A stretch of DNA of 64,000 nucleotides. Origin: Sporosarcina sp. ZBG7A (GTDB lineage Bacteria > Bacillota > Bacilli > Bacillales_A > Planococcaceae). Below are positions 51,114 through 58,753 of the stretch, piece by piece. The stretch spans positions 1 through 64,000 of the forward strand of contig NZ_JWIB01000001.1 of assembly GCF_000813425.1 (NCBI RefSeq). Reading direction: 5' to 3'. Each line of letters opens with the position of its first letter. Position 1 is the first letter of the stretch. Both the position numbers and the translations under genes were made by a program. Below the pieces are notes generated by a model. That model was not told the DNA's origin, did not search any database, and saw nothing but the letters and a program-made list of their open reading frames with translations.

Positions 51114-51427
51114 TGGCATGGGTTTCATTGGTAGTGGCAGGGTTGTTTGAAATGTTTGGTGTGTTAATGATCAGTAAGCTACACAAGGATCGGAATTGGC
51201 AGGCAGTCGTTCTGTTAGTGGCAGGATTTGGTGCGAGTTTTCTATTTTTAGCAAATGCCATGGAAACGTTGCCGATGGGTACTGCCTACGCCGTTTGGAC
51301 AGGAATCGGAGCATCCGGTGGGGCGTTATTAGGAATGCTCGTTTACGGGGAGTCGAAAGAGTGGAAGCGTCTATTGTTCATCGGAATGGTATTAGCGGCG
51401 GCAGTGGGATTAAAGCTGGTGTCTTGA
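51113..51427 (+). CDS. SMR guanidinium exporter subunit, YkkD-like
   Basis: A 104-residue SMR protein with four helices. Helix 1 carries Glu in VAGLFEMFGVLMIS, and helix 3 has GTAYAVWTGIGASGGALLGM. It ends in AAVGLKLVS. ATG 51113 overlaps the stop codon of its partner (TAATG), so the two are made in equal amounts. The inferred function is that of the YkkCD pair. Confidence 0.92.
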   Translation: MAWVSLVVAGLFEMFGVLMISKLHKDRNWQAVVLLVAGFGASFLFLANAMETLPMGTAYAVWTGIGASGGALLGMLVYGESKEWKRLLFIGMVLAAAVGLKLVS

Positions 51428-51493
51428 TAGAGTAGAGTTACAGGCGGAAGTCTATCACTTGCTAGCGGAATTAACGGGAGAGGGGAGACGTGT

Positions 51494-52408
51494 ATGAAGC
51501 TACCCATTGAGTTTGAACAGAAAGTACGAAATAGTTTTGGAACAGATGGAGAGGTGTGGCTTGCATCGTTGGAAGAGCGAGTGAACTACTTTGCGAAACA
51601 CTGGGGATTGACGATTGAGCAACCGATTCACAATCTCTCTTATAACTATGTGACGAACGTGGTAGACTCCAGACGAACTCCTTACATGTTAAAACTAGGA
51701 GTGCCAGATATGGACTACTGTAACGAGATGGAAACTCTCAGGATCTACAATGGCCATGGATGTGCACGATTGGTGAATGAGAATCGGGAAAGTGGAGCTA
51801 TGTTATTGGAAAAGCTTATTCCTGGGCAGATGCTATGTGATCTTTCTGACGAAGAGGCAGTTGTCCATGAATTCATAAGTGTATGGAAGAAACTTCGCTG
51901 TGATTTGCCAGAGGACTGTGAGTTACCGCTCATTACGGATTGGGCAGTCTCCCTGGAAGAATACCAAAAGCAGCATCGGTATAAAGATGGAGACCTGCCG
52001 AACGAGAGGGTTCAGCAGGCACTTCGTTACTTTCACGAATTGCAGGAGACCACTGAAATTCTCGGTTTGCTGCATGGTGATTTACATCACGAGAATATTT
52101 TATACAGTCAAGAGAGAGGTTGGCTCGCGATTGACCCAAAGGGAGTTGGAGGTGATCCTTGCTTCGACCTCGTGCAATTTATGTTGAATCATTTGATGGA
52201 AAAGCCTGATCCAAAAGCGCTACTACATTACCGGGTTGAACGAATCTGCGAATTGCTTGTACTCGATAAAAAGCGTGTATTAAAGGCGGCAATTGCAATG
52301 TCTATGCTCTATGCTTGCTGGTTCGTTGAAGATAGGCACCCGGCTTGGATCGAAAGGTTGCAGTGTGCTCAGTGGTTTAATGAGTTTTTGGAAGAAACTG
52401 TACGATGA
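51494..52408 (+). CDS. aminoglycoside phosphotransferase family protein, APH(6)/StrB-like
   Basis: A 304-residue kinase-fold protein. The catalytic loop HGDLHHENILYS (about residues 195-206), the metal-binding IDPKGVGGDPCFDLVQF and the N-terminal SYNYVTNV nucleotide region are as in the streptomycin 6-phosphotransferase / hydroxyurea kinase family (PF04655). GGGGAGACG precedes ATG 51494. It begins 66 bases after the SMR pair without an obvious terminator between them, so it may be read from the same transcript. True streptomycin resistance is possible but not shown, as many relatives have other small-molecule targets. Confidence 0.85.
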   Translation: MKLPIEFEQKVRNSFGTDGEVWLASLEERVNYFAKHWGLTIEQPIHNLSYNYVTNVVDSRRTPYMLKLGVPDMDYCNEMETLRIYNGHGCARLVNENRESGAMLLEKLIPGQMLCDLSDEEAVVHEFISVWKKLRCDLPEDCELPLITDWAVSLEEYQKQHRYKDGDLPNERVQQALRYFHELQETTEILGLLHGDLHHENILYSQERGWLAIDPKGVGGDPCFDLVQFMLNHLMEKPDPKALLHYRVERICELLVLDKKRVLKAAIAMSMLYACWFVEDRHPAWIERLQCAQWFNEFLEETVR

Positions 52409-52416
52409 AGCGTGTT

Positions 52417-53256
52417 TTATGAAAATACTTCTTCTTGAACAAATCTCTCAAATTCCTTTTCTTCTTCTATGAAGGGCGAGTGATTGCTGTATTCAAATGT
52501 GGTCATCGTGGCATTGGGCATCAGTTCTGCCGCTTCTTTGGAAAAATGGTGAGGACATTGAGCATCATGACGGCCCGAATAGATATGAGCATCAACGTAA
52601 ACATCCTCAAGTGAAGCTCTTATATCATACGTTGGCAGTTCTTCATAGGAGAAGTAATCCAAGCGTGCAGGTACCGTCTTTCCGCTGTTTGGTCTTCTAA
52701 CCATTTCATCATAGGTGTCCTCGTTATAAAGAGACATGAGTGACCACTCTTTCCCGGCAGCACGTCGTTGATCTAATGTGGATGTAGTGTCTTTAAGGAT
52801 GGATAATATTTCTAGTGAACGGGTGTTATTTGGATTTTGGGAACAATATATGCTCCCTTTGTCTTTCATATAGTCTGACGAAGCGCATAAGCCACCTGCA
52901 ATGATTTTCACTAAACTTTCCGGAAATCGCGTGGCATACTTTAATGCGAGCATTCCACCAGTAGAGTGACCTGCGAAAATCCATTTTTCGATGGAGAGAG
53001 ACTTGCGTATTGCTTCGAGGTCTTTTACTGCATCGTCCATTCCTAACGTATAGTCTTCACTTTGTGGCGAAGAGTTTCCACAACCACGCAAATTCACAAG
53101 ATAAACTGTGGCATTCTTTGTGAAGATATTTGCAAATAGATTGCCGTTCTTATTGAACTCGCTATATAAGTGAGTGACGCATAGGGGCCGACCTCTTCCT
53201 TTCGTAAATAGCTCGAAATCTCCGCGTTCTGTCGCAATAATTTGTTGCTTCCACAT
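52417..53256 (-). CDS. alpha/beta hydrolase
   Basis: A 279-residue alpha/beta-hydrolase with nucleophile elbow FAGHSTGGMLA (Ser in GHSTG), oxyanion-region GCGNSSPQ, a late Asp in YSGRHDAQCP and a His in YSNHSPFIEE. It resembles proline iminopeptidase-like or lactonase hydrolases. ATG 53256 is chosen with AAAGGA 9 bases upstream, as TTG 53265 is too close. It ends next to the APH gene on the opposite strand. Substrate unknown. Confidence 0.85.
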   Translation of the reverse strand: MWKQQIIATERGDFELFTKGRGRPLCVTHLYSEFNKNGNLFANIFTKNATVYLVNLRGCGNSSPQSEDYTLGMDDAVKDLEAIRKSLSIEKWIFAGHSTGGMLALKYATRFPESLVKIIAGGLCASSDYMKDKGSIYCSQNPNNTRSLEILSILKDTTSTLDQRRAAGKEWSLMSLYNEDTYDEMVRRPNSGKTVPARLDYFSYEELPTYDIRASLEDVYVDAHIYSGRHDAQCPHHFSKEAAELMPNATMTTFEYSNHSPFIEEEKEFERFVQEEVFS

Positions 53257-53340
53257 AGTTCCCAATCCTTTCTACTGATTTCTCATTCCAATTTACACGA
53301 AGACTGCATATCATCTCTTTATTGTTTAAAATGAAATCTT

Positions 53341-53631
53341 CTATTTCACCCAATACAGTGTGCAGTCAGAAGTTCTGTCCATAAATCCATACTCAATTAG
53401 ATATCTTCGAATGGAAACATAGTCAACGTAAATTGGTTTTAGGAGTTCGTTTACCTGTTTTTCGGTATAGTTTATTTCCTTTTCAAAGCGAGTCATAATC
53501 TGTTGCAGTAGAATGATTTTACGCTTTTCTTTGCTTGGAAAGGTCTGAATGGGTTGGTCGAATCCATCTTTAAAATAGCTCGCCAATACTTTTTCTTTGT
53601 CCTCAGGCTTGATGCCATATCGTTTATCCAC
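53341..53631 (-). CDS. DUF2087 domain protein
   Basis: A 96-residue protein that is nearly all DUF2087: YFKDGFDQPIQTFPSKEKRK, FEKEINYTEKQVNELL, YVDYVSIRRYLIEYGFMDRT and a final YWVK. The domain is a small winged-helix-like fold often attached to regulators; here it is alone. GTG 53631 begins one base after the stop of the GNAT gene, and AAGGAG lies about 10 bases upstream, so the two are coupled. Function unknown. Confidence 0.8.
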   Translation of the reverse strand: MDKRYGIKPEDKEKVLASYFKDGFDQPIQTFPSKEKRKIILLQQIMTRFEKEINYTEKQVNELLKPIYVDYVSIRRYLIEYGFMDRTSDCTLYWVK

Positions 53632-53632
53632 T

Positions 53633-54493
53633 TCAACGATTCTCCTTCACTTCAAACCCTAACTGCACAGAATCTGCAATCTTCCGGTATCCTATTTCTT
53701 GATAAATCTTGTTAGATGTTGGGTTCAGCATATCCGTGTAGAGCATGCAGAATTGGTATTTGTTTAACAAATTTGCAGAAAAGTCGGCAACGAGTGTCCG
53801 TGCATAGCCTTTTCTACGGTGTTCAGGTGGTGTGTAGACGAAGGATACGGAGACGCTGTTCTGAGACGGTCTTGCTTGTTTTGCACACGCCACAGGAATT
53901 CCATCGTCTTCCCACAGTACAATTTCCTGTCGTTGAACAGTACGCTCTACCCATTCCCTTGCTTGCTCAGGGGTCACTTCGGGCATCTTGGTATCTTCTA
54001 TAAATCCGAGATGCCATTTTTCAAGCAATGGTTTGTCAGACTCTTGGGCAAGCCTGAGTGTACCGGGACTTTTCTCAAGGTTCTCATCCACCTTATCCAA
54101 CCGATATAGCCCTTGATCCATAATGATTTTGGAGGATTGCTTGGTCTTGGCAGTCCATCTATCGGCGAATCGCTCCGCCCATGGTTTCAAACTGATGATG
54201 GAAGGAAGGGGAATATTATGAGACAGTAAGTAATCAGCTAGACCATCGATTGCCGAATCCATATGCTGTTCATCCGTGAAAATCATGTTGAGCGGAAAAG
54301 GTGGCGTCATTTGGAACAATGCAATCACGTTGCCTTCCAGTTCTGCAGTTGCCATGAACGGTTCATTCATCATACCTGCTTTGATGGACTGCAATACGCC
54401 ATTGAATAGGCTAAAAACATCTTCGTCTTCTGATAAAATCGGTTCCGCTTTTGTGGCAAAAGCTAATGGATCGTCAAAGTTCACTATTTTCAT
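53633..54493 (-). CDS. GNAT family N-acetyltransferase
   Basis: A 286-residue protein. The C-terminal GNAT domain has the acetyl-CoA loop YTPPEHRRKGYARTLVAD (about residues 218-235) and the segment MLYTDMLNPTSNKIYQEIGY. The N-terminal half looks like the DUF4081/GNAT-linked helper domain found in Bacilli acetyltransferases. ATG 54493 has GAAGGGG 7 bases upstream, preferred to an open frame from 54553. Acceptor unknown. Confidence 0.82.
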   Translation of the reverse strand: MKIVNFDDPLAFATKAEPILSEDEDVFSLFNGVLQSIKAGMMNEPFMATAELEGNVIALFQMTPPFPLNMIFTDEQHMDSAIDGLADYLLSHNIPLPSIISLKPWAERFADRWTAKTKQSSKIIMDQGLYRLDKVDENLEKSPGTLRLAQESDKPLLEKWHLGFIEDTKMPEVTPEQAREWVERTVQRQEIVLWEDDGIPVACAKQARPSQNSVSVSFVYTPPEHRRKGYARTLVADFSANLLNKYQFCMLYTDMLNPTSNKIYQEIGYRKIADSVQLGFEVKENR

Positions 54494-54659
54494 AGAGACA
54501 CCCCTTCTCGTAATGAATTGAGTATACGCATAGAAGAGAGGATTTTCAATCACTTAATATGAAAATTCTTGCAAATTAGATAGAAGAGCGATGAGGGCTT
54601 AAAGAGACGAGTGCAAGGGTACAGAAAGCATAAAAGGAACTACCAAGGAGGCGGATTGA

Positions 54660-56108
54660 ATGGCAGAAAGAAAGCCAGTAGTAGCGATAGCGGGGGCAAG
54701 CGGATATATCGGGCATAACTTGCTAGAGTATTTAAAAGGGAAAGCGACGGTTATTGGATTATCCCGAAACGGCGGACGACGCAAAGATACTGAGGATGTG
54801 AAGTGGCGCTCGTGTGATTTGTTTTCGATGAAAGATGCAGAAAAAGGGTTAGAAGGCGCAGACATTGCGGTATATCTAGTCCATTCGATGATGAAATCTG
54901 CAAAACTGACGCAAGGAAACTTTGAAGATATGGATGTGATTTTGGCGGATAACTTTGCACAAGCTGCAAAACGTCAAGGCATTCAGCAAATCGTCTATTT
55001 GAGCGGAATTATTCCGGAGGTGCACGAGTCGAAACTGTCCCAGCACTTGAGGAGTCGATTGGAAGTGGAACGTATATTGCGTGCATATGATGTTCCGGTG
55101 ACTGCACTCCGAGCGGGTTTGATTGTCGGGCCAAAAGGTTCTTCGTTTCCAATACTATCAAAGCTTGTGAAGCGTTTGCCGATCATGATCCTGCCGAAGT
55201 GGACAAACACAAAAACACAGCCTGTCGCTTTGAAAGACGTATTGACAGCATTGACCTCTATAATTATGGACTTTGACTTGAAAGATCGTTCCATCGATGT
55301 GGGTGGACCAGATGTGATGACGTACCGAACGATGATGAAAGCGACTGCAAGTGTGATGGGGAAGAATCCCAAGATGCTCGATGTTCCATTTTTCTCATTA
55401 ACCCTTTCGAGATTATGGCTTAGACTAGTAACGAATACCCCAAAGGAGATGGTTTATCCACTTGTGGAAAGCTTGAAACATCCGATGGTTATCCACAAGA
55501 GTCATACTGTAGAAGGGATTAGTGATGGACAAACTGCGTTTAGGAAAGCAGCTCAAATCGCGCTGGATACGGATGCTAAGAAAGACAAACGATCCACAGC
55601 TCTTTTACCAACATTAGGTCCACTGAAGCAAGACGTCCGCTCAGTCCAGCGGATTGAATTGCCATATGAATGGACGGCGGATGAAGTTGCGCGTTATTAC
55701 GTAAAATGGTTAGAGACGTTCTTGAATCCATGGGTCCAAACGACGGTAGACAGCGATTTGAATTGTAGAATTGGACTCCTTGGAAATCGTACACTCTTAA
55801 AATTATCGTATTCTGGGGAACGTAGTACCGAAGACCGCGCGCTGTATTACATAACAGGAGGATTCCTGCTGGATGATCAAGCGAATGAGCGGGGACGGAT
55901 GGAGTTCCGTAAAATACCTGGAGCGAGTGAAGCGATAATCGCAATTCACGATTACTTGCCATCTCTTCCGTGGTTTGTGTACTACGTCACGCAAGCGAAT
56001 ATGCATGCGTTTGTCATGAGTGCATTTAGAAAGCATATGCACCGGTTGAGCATCAGTGAGCGTGATCGTCAGTACGTTAGAAACTTAACGGTTGAAGATA
56101 CTCAATAA
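54660..56108 (+). CDS. NAD(P)-binding epimerase-like protein with C-terminal domain
   Basis: A 482-residue protein. Residues 1-220 are an atypical SDR fold: VAIAGASGYIGHNLLEYLKG, IVYLSGIIPE and TALRAGLIVGPKGS. Residues about 310-475 are a separate domain (SVQRIELPYEWTADEVARYYV) of the DUF2867 type. This two-part layout occurs in proteins of unknown function in Bacilli. The catalytic YxxxK is not clearly present, so it may bind rather than reduce. GGAGG lies before ATG 54660. It is monocistronic. Confidence 0.8.
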   Translation: MAERKPVVAIAGASGYIGHNLLEYLKGKATVIGLSRNGGRRKDTEDVKWRSCDLFSMKDAEKGLEGADIAVYLVHSMMKSAKLTQGNFEDMDVILADNFAQAAKRQGIQQIVYLSGIIPEVHESKLSQHLRSRLEVERILRAYDVPVTALRAGLIVGPKGSSFPILSKLVKRLPIMILPKWTNTKTQPVALKDVLTALTSIIMDFDLKDRSIDVGGPDVMTYRTMMKATASVMGKNPKMLDVPFFSLTLSRLWLRLVTNTPKEMVYPLVESLKHPMVIHKSHTVEGISDGQTAFRKAAQIALDTDAKKDKRSTALLPTLGPLKQDVRSVQRIELPYEWTADEVARYYVKWLETFLNPWVQTTVDSDLNCRIGLLGNRTLLKLSYSGERSTEDRALYYITGGFLLDDQANERGRMEFRKIPGASEAIIAIHDYLPSLPWFVYYVTQANMHAFVMSAFRKHMHRLSISERDRQYVRNLTVEDTQ

Positions 56109-56116
56109 ATTTCTAC

Positions 56117-56153
56117 TGCCCACATCGTCTATTGACGGAGTGGGCATTTTTTT
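56117..56153 (+). terminator. terminator of the epimerase-like gene
   Basis: TGCCCAC (56117-56123) pairs with GTGGGCA (56140-56146), followed by a run of T residues. Confidence 0.9.
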
Positions 56154-56171
56154 GTGTGTGTGGAAATGTTG

Positions 56172-56297
56172 AATCGGTAATATCGGCGTTAGAATCGGCA
56201 AATTCCCGTGAGTAATCGGCAATATGGAGGGAACAATCGGCATGATCAAGCCACTAATCGGCAATACGGAGGAATTAATCGGAAACGAGATACAATT
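56172..56297. repeat. second 21-bp tandem repeat, five units plus a degenerate sixth
   Basis: Units of exactly 21 bases begin at 56172, 56193, 56214, 56235, 56256 and 56277. Each starts with AATCGGCAATA or a close variant and the second half varies. The sixth unit keeps only AATCGG. It shares the period of the repeat at 43690 but not its sequence. It lies in a gene-free gap between two terminators. The gap 56109-56407 holds nothing else. Confidence 0.85.
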
Positions 56298-56366
56298 CAT
56301 CTGGTTTAAAGCTATAAAGAGCAGTATTTTTTCTACTATCTAAGTGAATCAACTGCCATACTACAA

Positions 56367-56399
56367 CAAAAAACGCACCCAGAGTGAGGGTGCGTTTTG
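56367..56399. terminator. terminator of the nitroreductase gene
   Basis: AACGCACCC (56372-56380) pairs with GGGTGCGTT (56388-56396), with an A-tract on the left that reads as a T-run on the minus strand. Confidence 0.85.
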
Positions 56400-56407
56400 T
56401 CTAACAC

Positions 56408-57034
56408 TTATACAAATGTCGTGATTTTCTCAAGTGGCAGACGCGTCGAACCATATGCAGGTGCAGCTGCTTTTCCAAGTGCAATTAGCACGAGTGGAAC
56501 GTAACGATCTTCCAAGTTAAATTCTTTAGCAAATTGAGCTTTATCGAAACCACCCATTGGGACCGTGTCATAGCCTTTCGCTTTTGCAATTAACATCAAT
56601 TGCATCGAAACGAGTCCAGCGTCAAACGCGGCAATCGTCAAACGAGCGTCTGTTGGAGCGTTCGGGTAAAGGGCTTTGGCATTATCGATTAGTCGTTGGA
56701 CATTTACTTCGTCGATATTGCCCGCTTTCAAGTTTGATAAATAGATCTCATCGATGTTGTGATACATTTCTGTATCACCGATCACAGCGATGATGGCAGA
56801 AGACGTTTCCATTTGCTCTTGGTTGAATGAGAACTCTTTAATTTTCTTTTTAGCTTGGTCATCTTGGATGACGATGAAACGCCAAGGCTGTAAGTTGCTT
56901 GAAGAAGGGGCAAGTGTTGCCTCCTGTAGCATTTCCTCAATTACTTCAGGTGCAATCTGATATTCCGAGTCGAATTTCCGGACGGATTTACGAGCGTGAA
57001 TGACTTCTGATAGTGGTGCGAATAGTTCTGTCAA
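56408..57034 (-). CDS. nitroreductase family protein, YodC-like
   Basis: A 208-residue FMN-dependent oxidoreductase. The first FMN site is ARKSVRKFD (residues about 14-22) and the second APSSSNLQPWRFIVI. The later part has MQLMLIAKAKGYDTVPMGGFD. It reduces nitro or quinone-like compounds with NAD(P)H. TTG 57034 has AAAGGAG 8 bases upstream on the minus strand. It is divergent from a DUF24/HxlR regulator with two operator-like repeats between them, the same layout as the yodC-yodB locus of Bacillus. A role in quinone and electrophile defence is likely. Confidence 0.9.
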   Translation of the reverse strand: MTELFAPLSEVIHARKSVRKFDSEYQIAPEVIEEMLQEATLAPSSSNLQPWRFIVIQDDQAKKKIKEFSFNQEQMETSSAIIAVIGDTEMYHNIDEIYLSNLKAGNIDEVNVQRLIDNAKALYPNAPTDARLTIAAFDAGLVSMQLMLIAKAKGYDTVPMGGFDKAQFAKEFNLEDRYVPLVLIALGKAAAPAYGSTRLPLEKITTFV

Positions 57035-57069
57035 ATGAAAAACTCCTTTGTGGATAAATGTGAATTCAA

Positions 57070-57111
57070 CTTACCTTTAGTAAGTACGTAAATCAGCTTA
57101 CTATTGGTAAG
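57070..57111. promoter_or_regulatory. two HxlR-type operators
   Basis: CTTAC-N5-GTAAG occurs twice, at 57070-57084 and 57097-57111, 27 bases between centres. They lie between the nitroreductase and its divergent HxlR regulator, within the likely promoters of both. Confidence 0.75.
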
Positions 57112-57171
57112 CTTGTTTGTCAACTATGACTGTGGTAAAGTGGAATTAACTTAAGAATAGGGGTTTTGATG

Positions 57172-57546
57172 ATGAAAAAAACCGACGAACTTATTCAATC
57201 TACACAACAAAACGGGCATGTAGCTTGTGATAGTTTTCACGCGACTATAGAATTTATCGGGAAACGGTGGATGGGCATCATCATTTATCATCTATTGGAC
57301 GGACCGAAACGTTACCATGAATTAGCGGCGGAAATTGAAGGCATTTCAGACCGTCTGCTGACAGAACGATTGAAAGAATTGGAAGCCCACGGTTTTGCAG
57401 TGAAGAGAACGTTACCGTCATCTCGTAAAGTTGAATATGAACTAACGGAACAAGGAATTGCATTCGATCCAATCATTCGCACCATTTTGACATGGGTGAA
57501 AGCGAATGGCGGATGTACGCAGTCGAAAGCAGAAAACGAATCTTAA
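57172..57546 (+). CDS. HxlR/DUF24 redox-sensing repressor, YodB-like
   Basis: A 124-residue winged-helix regulator: FIGKRWMGIIIYHLLDGPKRY, the recognition part ISDRLLTERLKELEAHG, and the wing VEYELTEQG. Cys19, just before SFHATIEFIGKRW, occupies the place of the redox-active N-terminal cysteine of YodB and CatR, which senses quinones and diamide. AGGGG lies 8 bases before ATG 57172; ATG 57169 and TTG 57166 are in frame. A second cysteine is near the C terminus (GGCTQ). It is predicted to repress the divergent nitroreductase. Confidence 0.88.
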   Translation: MKKTDELIQSTQQNGHVACDSFHATIEFIGKRWMGIIIYHLLDGPKRYHELAAEIEGISDRLLTERLKELEAHGFAVKRTLPSSRKVEYELTEQGIAFDPIIRTILTWVKANGGCTQSKAENES

Positions 57547-57564
57547 AGTTGGAAGGATGAATGA

Positions 57565-57789
57565 ATGATGACATTTGAAGAGATTTTACCGCGACTAAAA
57601 GCAGGCGACAAAGTTATTCGGAATGGTTGGGGTGGCGCAGAGCTCTACGTAAAACTTGTTGAAGCTGAATCGTTGGATGGGGAAAAGATGAATCCATATT
57701 TCGTTATTAATGTAACAGGTGAAGGTTACACGATGTTTACACCGACAGTATGCGATTTGTTAGCGGAAGACTGGGCAATCGTAGAATAA
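57565..57789 (+). CDS. DUF2829 protein (Tad2-like)
   Basis: A 74-residue protein covering the DUF2829 domain: MTFEEILPRLKAGDKVIRNGWG at the start and FTPTVCDLLAEDWAIVE at the end. The conserved N-terminal Trp-Gly and C-terminal DLLAEDW are the hallmarks. DUF2829 proteins of phages (Tad2) bind the cyclic ADP-ribose signal of Thoeris defence. Here it is a chromosomal copy, 18 bases after the HxlR gene, with no phage genes nearby. GGAAGGA precedes ATG 57565. The domain is firm; the Tad2 activity is an inference. Confidence 0.8.
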   Translation: MMTFEEILPRLKAGDKVIRNGWGGAELYVKLVEAESLDGEKMNPYFVINVTGEGYTMFTPTVCDLLAEDWAIVE

Positions 57790-57797
57790 GTAAACGC

Positions 57798-57827
57798 AAA
57801 AGCTCATGAGCAATCATGGGCTTTTTG
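57798..57827 (+). terminator. terminator after the DUF2829 gene
   Basis: AAAAGCTCATGA pairs with TCATGGGCTTTTT across GCAA, with one G-T pair. It lies immediately before the SDR ribosome site at 57830. Confidence 0.75.
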
Positions 57828-57844
57828 AATGGAGGAATTCAAAA

Positions 57845-58600
57845 ATGGCACAAAGAGAATTTGCGGGGAAAACGGTGTTCATCACGGGTGCTGCTTCAGG
57901 AATCGGCTATGCTCAAGCACATGCATTTCTAGAGCAAGGTGCATCAGTTTACGCATTAGATAGTGATCAAAATGGGTTAGAAAAGCTAGCAAGCGTACAT
58001 ACAGAACACTTCCGATATAGCAAAGGAAGTGTGAGTAATCAAGCTGATGTTACAGAGGCAGTAAGTCAGGCAATCAATACGTTCGGACACATCGATATAC
58101 TGTGCAATACAGCGGGTGTACTCGATGGGTTTGCGAAAACATTAGATACCGATGAAGCGTTGTGGGATCGAATCATGAACACCAATGTAAAAGGGATGTT
58201 CTTCGTAACGAATGCGATTTTGCCACATATGCTCGAGAAGAAATCAGGAGTGCTGGTGAACATGGCTTCCATCGCAGGTCTCGTTGGCGGTGGTGGTGGG
58301 GCAGCGTATACCGCTTCGAAACATGCAGTGGTGGGGTATACAAAACAAGTCGATCTCGATTATTGTCGGGAAGGAATCCGGGCAAATGCGATTGCGCCGG
58401 GCGCCATTCAAACACCCATGAATGCTGCTGATTTTGATGGGGATGGAAAAATAGCAGAGTGGGTTGCAGAGGAAACACCTGCAGGTCGCTGGGCGCAACC
58501 AGAAGAAGTCGCGAAGTTGACACTCTACTTAGCGGGAGCCGCTTCCGATTATATTCATGGAACGATCATTCCGATTGATGGTGGCTGGACAGCGAAGTAA
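57845..58600 (+). CDS. short-chain dehydrogenase/reductase
   Basis: A 251-residue SDR: nucleotide motif TGAASGIGYAQ, CNTAGVLDG in place of NNAG, catalytic YTASKHAVVGYTKQV and C-terminal IIPIDGGWTAK. Closely similar in style to the SDR at 11582, including the YTASKHAVVG segment and IAPGAI, so they may share an ancestor. GGAGG lies before ATG 57845. Substrate unknown. Confidence 0.85.
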   Translation: MAQREFAGKTVFITGAASGIGYAQAHAFLEQGASVYALDSDQNGLEKLASVHTEHFRYSKGSVSNQADVTEAVSQAINTFGHIDILCNTAGVLDGFAKTLDTDEALWDRIMNTNVKGMFFVTNAILPHMLEKKSGVLVNMASIAGLVGGGGGAAYTASKHAVVGYTKQVDLDYCREGIRANAIAPGAIQTPMNAADFDGDGKIAEWVAEETPAGRWAQPEEVAKLTLYLAGAASDYIHGTIIPIDGGWTAK

Positions 58601-58603
58601 CCA

Positions 58604-58632
58604 TTTTCAGGATGAATGAATTCTGCTATACT
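58604..58632 (+). promoter_or_regulatory. candidate promoter of queT
   Basis: TTTTCA (58604-58609), 17 bases, TATACT (58627-58632). The start point would be near 58639, just ahead of the folded leader. Confidence 0.5.
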
Positions 58633-58655
58633 AGGCAAGCAGGTTTTTAGCTTGC

Positions 58656-58744
58656 ACTGCGACACTTTTTGACGAAGCAATCGGCTTCTTCTTCCTTTGG
58701 TCGCAGTTATTACTAAAACAGCAGTTTTGCTGTTTTACAAAGGA
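58656..58744 (+). ncRNA. preQ1-II-like riboswitch candidate upstream of queT
   Basis: ACTGCGAC (58656-58663) pairs perfectly with GTCGCAGT (58700-58707). The loop holds a second hairpin GAAGC/GCTTC (58674-58688) and ends in TCCTTTG (58693-58699). That segment is the exact complement of CAAAGGA (58738-58744), the ribosome site. So an H-type pseudoknot would hide the site. A linker TTATTACT and a hairpin AAAACAGC/GCTGTTTT (58715-58736) lie between. The order stem, pyrimidine-rich loop, ATTAC-like linker, hairpin and AAAGGA is the architecture of preQ1-II riboswitches, which control COG4708/QueT-type transporters. It is longer than known examples. Confidence 0.6.
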
Positions 58745-58753
58745 GGACTATAT

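Noticed and set aside
56085-56300. Minus-strand frame across the second repeat.
   Set aside because: Same reason: open because of the 21-base period, overlapping a terminator, no ribosome site.
58635-58753. preQ1-I riboswitch before queT.
   Set aside because: The GGTT.CTAGC..ACACCC-type core and A-rich tail of class I are missing; the pseudoknot with the ribosome site fits class II better.
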